Origin: Corylus avellana
Lineage: Eukaryota > Streptophyta > Magnoliopsida > Fagales > Betulaceae
Length of the DNA stretch: 64,000 bases
Assembly (NCBI RefSeq): GCF_901000735.1
Contig: NC_081542.1
Location: 13,539,180-13,603,179 of the forward strand
Direction: 5' to 3'
A program made the translations under genes and the position numbers. This document shows positions 59,693-64,000 of the stretch, piece by piece. Every line of letters starts with the position of its first letter. Within the stretch, counting starts at the first letter, position 1. Under the pieces are notes generated by a model. The model saw only the letters and a list, made by a program, of their open reading frames with translations, had not been told where the DNA came from and did no database searches.

Positions 59693-60154
59693 GAAAGAAA
59701 AATTATAAAAAATATATATATATCATTTAATGGTGCCCAATCTTACCGCGTGTCAGAGATTTTATGTATGTCGTACTAACGTGTCATGAGTTACAAAATA
59801 TAACTTACCAAAATATGAGTTTTGAAAATCAAATTCCAGCATGTCTTCCACGTATACTTTAATTACATCATTTATGGCATCTAGTGTCGTTTCTTGTTTA
59901 TCCTTTAATAATATTGAGTTAAGAATTAATAATGCCTTTTATTGGAGAATATTATTATTCAATTTCTTTTGTATGAATTAATATTTGGGGTAAAAATGTG
60001 TACGCCTTGTTTGATTTATTAATCATGCTAATTCCATACAAATAAAAAAATAAAATTAAAAAAAATAGAAAAACATGTTTTTACCATTGTCTAAATCATC
60101 CTATGAATGGAAACATTCACTTGCATATAAGGAAGATTTAATTTACGTGACACC

Positions 60155-60186
<32 letters not shown>

Positions 60187-61150
60187 AAATGAAAAAAGAA
60201 AAAAGAGAGAGAAATCATCAAAATCAAAAGTTTGTTTTATTATATCTAACAATATATATGGTGTTACGTAAATTGAATTTTTTTAAAGGATGTACCAATA
60301 TATTTGTCATGTGACAACCTATATATACTTTTAGATGACGATATAGAAGAAAATTAAAAAATATATATAATTTATGAAGCCCTATCTCACCACATGTTGT
60401 GAATTCTATTTATATCTTACCAACGTGTCATGAGTTACAAAGTATAACTTACCAAAATATGAGTTATGAATATCAAATCCTAGCATGTCTTTCCCATATA
60501 CTTTGATTACGTCATTTGTGGAATATAATGTTGTTTCTTGTTTATCCTTCAATAATACTTCAATGAGAAATGTCATTTTGCATTCTTCTAACATATTCAG
60601 CTAACGTGACATGCTTAATTCACCCTTATATCGATCTTAATTAAGAAGGGGAAAAAAAACCCCAAGAGTGAATTAAACATGCCACATCAACTAAGCATAT
60701 TAAGAGAACGCAAAATAACATTTATCTACTTTAAAAATATCAAGTCAAGAAAATCATCATATGAATGGAGACATTCCCTTGGATATAACAAGAAAGAAAT
60801 CATGAAAATCCAAAATTTTGTTTTATTGCAATTAACAATAAATATGATGTCACATAATTTAAAATTTTTTAAAGGACATAGCACTATATTTATCCAGTGG
60901 CAACGAATATATACTTTTAGATGACGATATAGAAGAAAATTACTGTATATCATTTATGAAGCCCTATCTCACTGCGTGTCATGGATTTTAATTTATATCA
61001 TACCAACATGTCATGAATTACAAAATATAAGTCAACTTATCAAAATATGAGTTTTGAAAATCAAATCCTAGCATGTCTTCTTCAATTACGTAATTTGTGG
61101 CATATAATATCGTTTATTTTTATCCTTCAATAATACTTCAAAGAGAAATG
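59693..61150. repeat. Tandem array of about 590-660-bp units (2.3 copies)
   Basis: The phrase CGTGTCATGAGTTACAAA(A/G)TATAACTTACC, followed by CAAAATATGAGTTWTGAA, occurs near 59780 and 60423, with a variant near 61006. The linking segment (ATGAATGGA, ACATTC, TTTTAGATGACGATATAGAA) occurs near 60104-60345 and 60761-60938. Unit order is conserved, so this is a segmental tandem duplication that has since diverged. Confidence 0.8.
60568..60723. mobile_element. MITE inserted in the tandem array
   Basis: Left arm AAATGTCATTTTGCATTCTT; reverse complement of right arm AAATGTTATTTTGCGTTCTC. The arms stay similar for about 55 bp (CGTGACATGCTTAATTCAC / TGTGGCATGTTTAATTCAC). It is present in only one array unit. 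Confidence 0.8.
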
Positions 61151-61551
61151 CTAACAAAAAAACAAACAAACAAACAAACAAAAATGCGGCAACAAGGCAA
61201 TGATCTTTGAATTGTTAACAATTTTTTTTTCACTTGGTACATGACCGCCCAACCTGAGCACCCAAAAACAAGAAAATAAATCACCAAAACCTAGGAGAGA
61301 AAATATGGTAATGCTCCAAAACTATTTTCTACAACTTATACCTACAGTGCTATGCCCTTTATATACAAGGTGCAATCTTGAGTTTTTAGTCACTAGATGG
61401 AGGCCCCTGCACAATGAAAAGATCAAGTAGTCAAACAGAATAATTATTTAGAGAAAATATGGTAATGCTCCAAAACACTTGGCGGCGAATAAATTTATTT
61501 TGTACCTGATGTTCTAGATGTGGCTAAATTACCTGTAGCTCTTCCGGAATC

Positions 61552-63951
61552 TCATGTCCTTGTCTGGCCTTTATTTTCCTCTCTTGAGAGTCTCAATGAT
61601 CTCAACTTGGATGAAGGCCTAATCGAACGAATCAAAGGAGCGTCTTCCTCTTCATCTTCATCTTGAGCTTCTTCTCGGTCCGATGCACTAATTGAATCCT
61701 CTTCGTCACTGGAACCGTGCCCATCAAATAGTCTCTTTCCCTCTATGTTACGCCGCTTACGAGGACGACCCCTGCGTCTTACGACTGCTCCTTCTTTCTC
61801 ATCTGCTAATAACTGACTATATTAGTCCTCATGTTATAGTCAGAAGTCCCATATTCAATTTTAGGATGGTAATGTATGTGAAAAGCGATATTTAAATGAT
61901 TTTGTGATTGAGTGAACACGCTAGTAAAAAATAATTTGAAAATAAATAAGCCTCACAAGAATTTGACCACGCGTGGCACAAGCTTCAAATGCTTAAGCCT
62001 TAACAGGCTGTTAAACAAGAAAATTGTGTAACAAGTTCCTTATATTTTACCAAAAAGGAAAGCATTTGAAACTAAGAACAGATATTGAGTATGAAGCAAA
62101 AAATGCTCGATACAAGTTTCCCACTTTAAATCGTGAAAGTAGATTACAGAGGTACCTTGAAAACCTTCATTCTTTGCATACTTCTCACGCAACGTGTCGA
62201 CAAACATGTGATAGGGGCGCCAGCCACTGGGATCTTCATCTGTATTTACATTCTCTGTACGTTTTTGGACATCCTTTATACTGCATAGCAATTAGTGTTA
62301 AAGTGTGCCACATTGGAAGTGCAGGTTGCAATTAAGTGTGCCATATTTGAAAGTTTGCATTGAAATTAATGTAGACGCCAACATTCAAAAAAAACACTTA
62401 CATGTCAAGCACATCGGATGTAGGAAGTTTGGATACAAAATGGAGCACAGCACCTTCCAAAAATGACAACTGCCTTGGAGCATCTACAAAAGCATAATCA
62501 AGACCATCCTTGACAATTTTTAAGATGTCCGATCTGTGCTTGTTCCGAGCAGCACCCATGAAAGTTCCAGAAAGCCTAGTACCAAGATCTTTACATTCGA
62601 GGAAAGACTTGCTAGTCAAGGGGTCAACGTCACTTGTGGAAAGTTCCACCATATGTCGATGGTAGGCCTGTACATATCCAGAATATGACACTTTATATAG
62701 TACGTAAATTAAATGAACACAAAAATAGACTAAGAGGAACACTGTGCCTTCTTCAAGCCAACAAACTCCCCAAGACAGTTATCCATACGTCAAGGCATGA
62801 AGTCCAGAGGGACTTGTGACACTAGGTAAAGTTTCCTCGTGATTTTACTTAAATCGCAATACAAACATATAGTGAAAAACTGAAAATTACAATTAAAAAA
62901 ATTGAAAAATAAAAACTTCAAAGCTAAAGTATCCGAAAGGCAAGTTCAATCAATAAAAACAAGGCAAAATTAGAAATATCATACGAAACATTAAATTTCT
63001 TTTTTTTTTCTTTTCTCAATGCATATCATTAAATTTAGGCATCAACATGTGAAGAAACGCAAGAAAATAACCAAAAAAAAAAAATTCCTTTATTCACCAA
63101 GTACATTAAGACCATCTGTAAATTAGCATATAACTGTCAGCATCTTTGACTAGATGAAATTCATCAATCCCAGAGTCATGAGTCTCACCCTTTTCAGAGC
63201 TTCAAGGAAGATATTGGAAAGATCATCATCTTTTTTCTTTAGAACAGTGATTAGATTCTTAACAATCTCTGCCACACCTGCTCCATGCATCACGAAATGA
63301 GAAATAATCTCAGGACCAAGATACTCCTGCATTAATAATTGGCAATTTCTGATCAAACAGATAACAATCATACTAATAGATCATAAATGCTCAGAAGGAT
63401 CCTCAACAGGTTTTTACCAGAAAAAGTGACAAATAATCAGAATTAAAATACACAAATAGAACTATGTTCACCTTAGGAACTGCATCACTAGCAACCAACT
63501 TTGCAGCAGCAATCATGACTGCATCTCTATTTGTCTCCTCAATATACTCTTTGTTCACATCTTCATCTTCTGTCTCATCTGTGACAAACATGGAGAAAGA
63601 TGAATTTAGATTTCTAATGGAAATCCGAAAAAATTATTGCAAGAAAAGTGGCAATCATGTCTTCAAGTATCAACCCCAATCAAAATATGAAGTTCATAAC
63701 CAAAGTTAAGTCAAGAACTCAAACATGAATAAGAGATAGTAGTCAATGAGTATCAAATTCTAATACCATACTTCAAGCAGGACAGGAAGTAAAAATGTTG
63801 AATCACCTGAAATATGGAGCTGTTGTTCACAAAGTTTCCAGAACTTCTCAAGAATAGATTTCTCCGGACAATATCCTAATCTTTCCAATTTCGTTGAAGA
63901 ATAATTTGTCCTTCTGAACAAAAACCATGCTTCGGCAAGTATAGTACAAAC
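61552..63951 (-). CDS. SCC3: Sister-chromatid cohesion protein SCC3 (STAG/SA cohesin subunit), partial: 5' part beyond window
   Basis: SCC3 is the HEAT-repeat subunit that loads and holds the cohesin ring on chromatin in mitosis and meiosis. Exons seen: 63951-63807, 63578-63472, 63326-63189, 62667-62402, 62280-62156 and 61802-61552; together 343 C-terminal residues, all joins in frame. Diagnostic stretches are YSSTKLERLGYCPE, SILEKFWKLCEQQLHIS, NKEYIEETNRDAVMIAAAKL, EYLGPEIISHFVMHG, SNIFLEALKRAYHRHMVEL, FMGAARNKHRSDILKIVKDG and NTDEDPSGWRPY. The tail is basic then acidic (VVRRRGRPRKRRNIEGKRLF, then an Asp/Glu run), with an AT-hook-like RGRP. The first exon start at 63951 is chosen at an AG acceptor; its upstream partner lies outside the window. 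The stop is about 20 bases before a possible donor (GTAATT). Confidence 0.95.
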
Positions 63952-64000
63952 CTTGCGCACAGCATATAATTTATTAGACCAGAATTGGGGTGTCACAAAA

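Larger units (their letters stand above)
57971..61551. other. Intergenic region between NDX (upstream side) and SCC3 (downstream side)
   Basis: AT-rich spacer with a degenerate MITE at 58676-58844, a tandem array at 59693-61150 and the MITE 60568-60723 within that array. Nothing else is recognisable; a 27-bp direct repeat (about 61310 and 61452) lies just beyond the SCC3 stop. Confidence 0.6.

Noticed and set aside
61157..61183. AAAC repeat as a functional element
   Set aside because: A short simple-sequence tract with no other associated signal.
62700..62830. Possible extra SCC3 exon
   Set aside because: The flanking exons join directly as LEALKR/AYHRH, the uninterrupted family sequence, so this stretch is intron.
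1..64000. CRISPR arrays, operons, prophage or bacterial defence systems
   Set aside because: The DNA is intron-rich plant nuclear sequence; no regularly spaced repeats or bacterial-type gene clusters are present.

Overview
The window is nuclear DNA from a flowering plant, a eudicot and probably a woody rosid (the lineage below eudicot is a weak inference). The evidence is intron-rich genes with GT-AG splicing, land-plant-specific families (BSL kelch-phosphatase, NDX, two-component HPt, class VI RLCK), AT-rich intergenic DNA full of MITEs, and 5'-truncated LINE copies. I rebuilt gene models by joining exons at splice sites where the reading frame and the family sequence agree. All family assignments come from recognition of the protein sequence, not from a search.

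Layout, left to right: (1) 1-2217 (-), cytokinin-signalling histidine phosphotransfer protein, 3' end cut by the window; (2) 4628-11954 (-), ATG18g-type autophagy protein, 9 coding exons, 992 aa; (3) 16644-19610 (-), class VI receptor-like cytoplasmic kinase, 7 coding exons, 430 aa, with a spliced 5' leader that holds a uORF; (4) 24042-24114 (+), tRNA-Ala(UGC), directly upstream of (5) 24210-30415 (+), Tas-type aldo/keto reductase, 12 exons, 357 aa; (6) 34967-43748 (+), BSL1 kelch/Ser-Thr phosphatase of brassinosteroid signalling, 21 exons, 890 aa, two GC-AG introns; (7) 45065-45478 (-), SOSS-B/hSSB-like OB-fold protein, head to head with (8) 46065-47952 (+), FYV7-like rRNA-processing protein whose frame is broken by an 8-bp tandem duplication; (9) 50027-56596 (-), nodulin-homeobox protein NDX, 16 coding exons, 932 aa; (10) 61552-63951 (-), C-terminal part of cohesin subunit SCC3/STAG, cut by the right edge.

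The genes do not form a pathway; this is ordinary plant gene order with 2-5 kb spacers. The spacers and large introns hold most of the unexplained structure: MITEs with clear terminal inverted repeats (two with exact 9-bp target duplications), a hAT-like element with near-identical 8-bp flanks, a nested Tourist-like pair, short tandem arrays, and a series of LINE insertions that share one 3' tail (TACTTATC followed by poly-A), some so truncated that only tail and target-site duplication remain. I saw no novel multi-gene system. The items most worth checking are the FYV7 frame break, the paired GC-AG introns in BSL1, and the tail-only LINE insertions.
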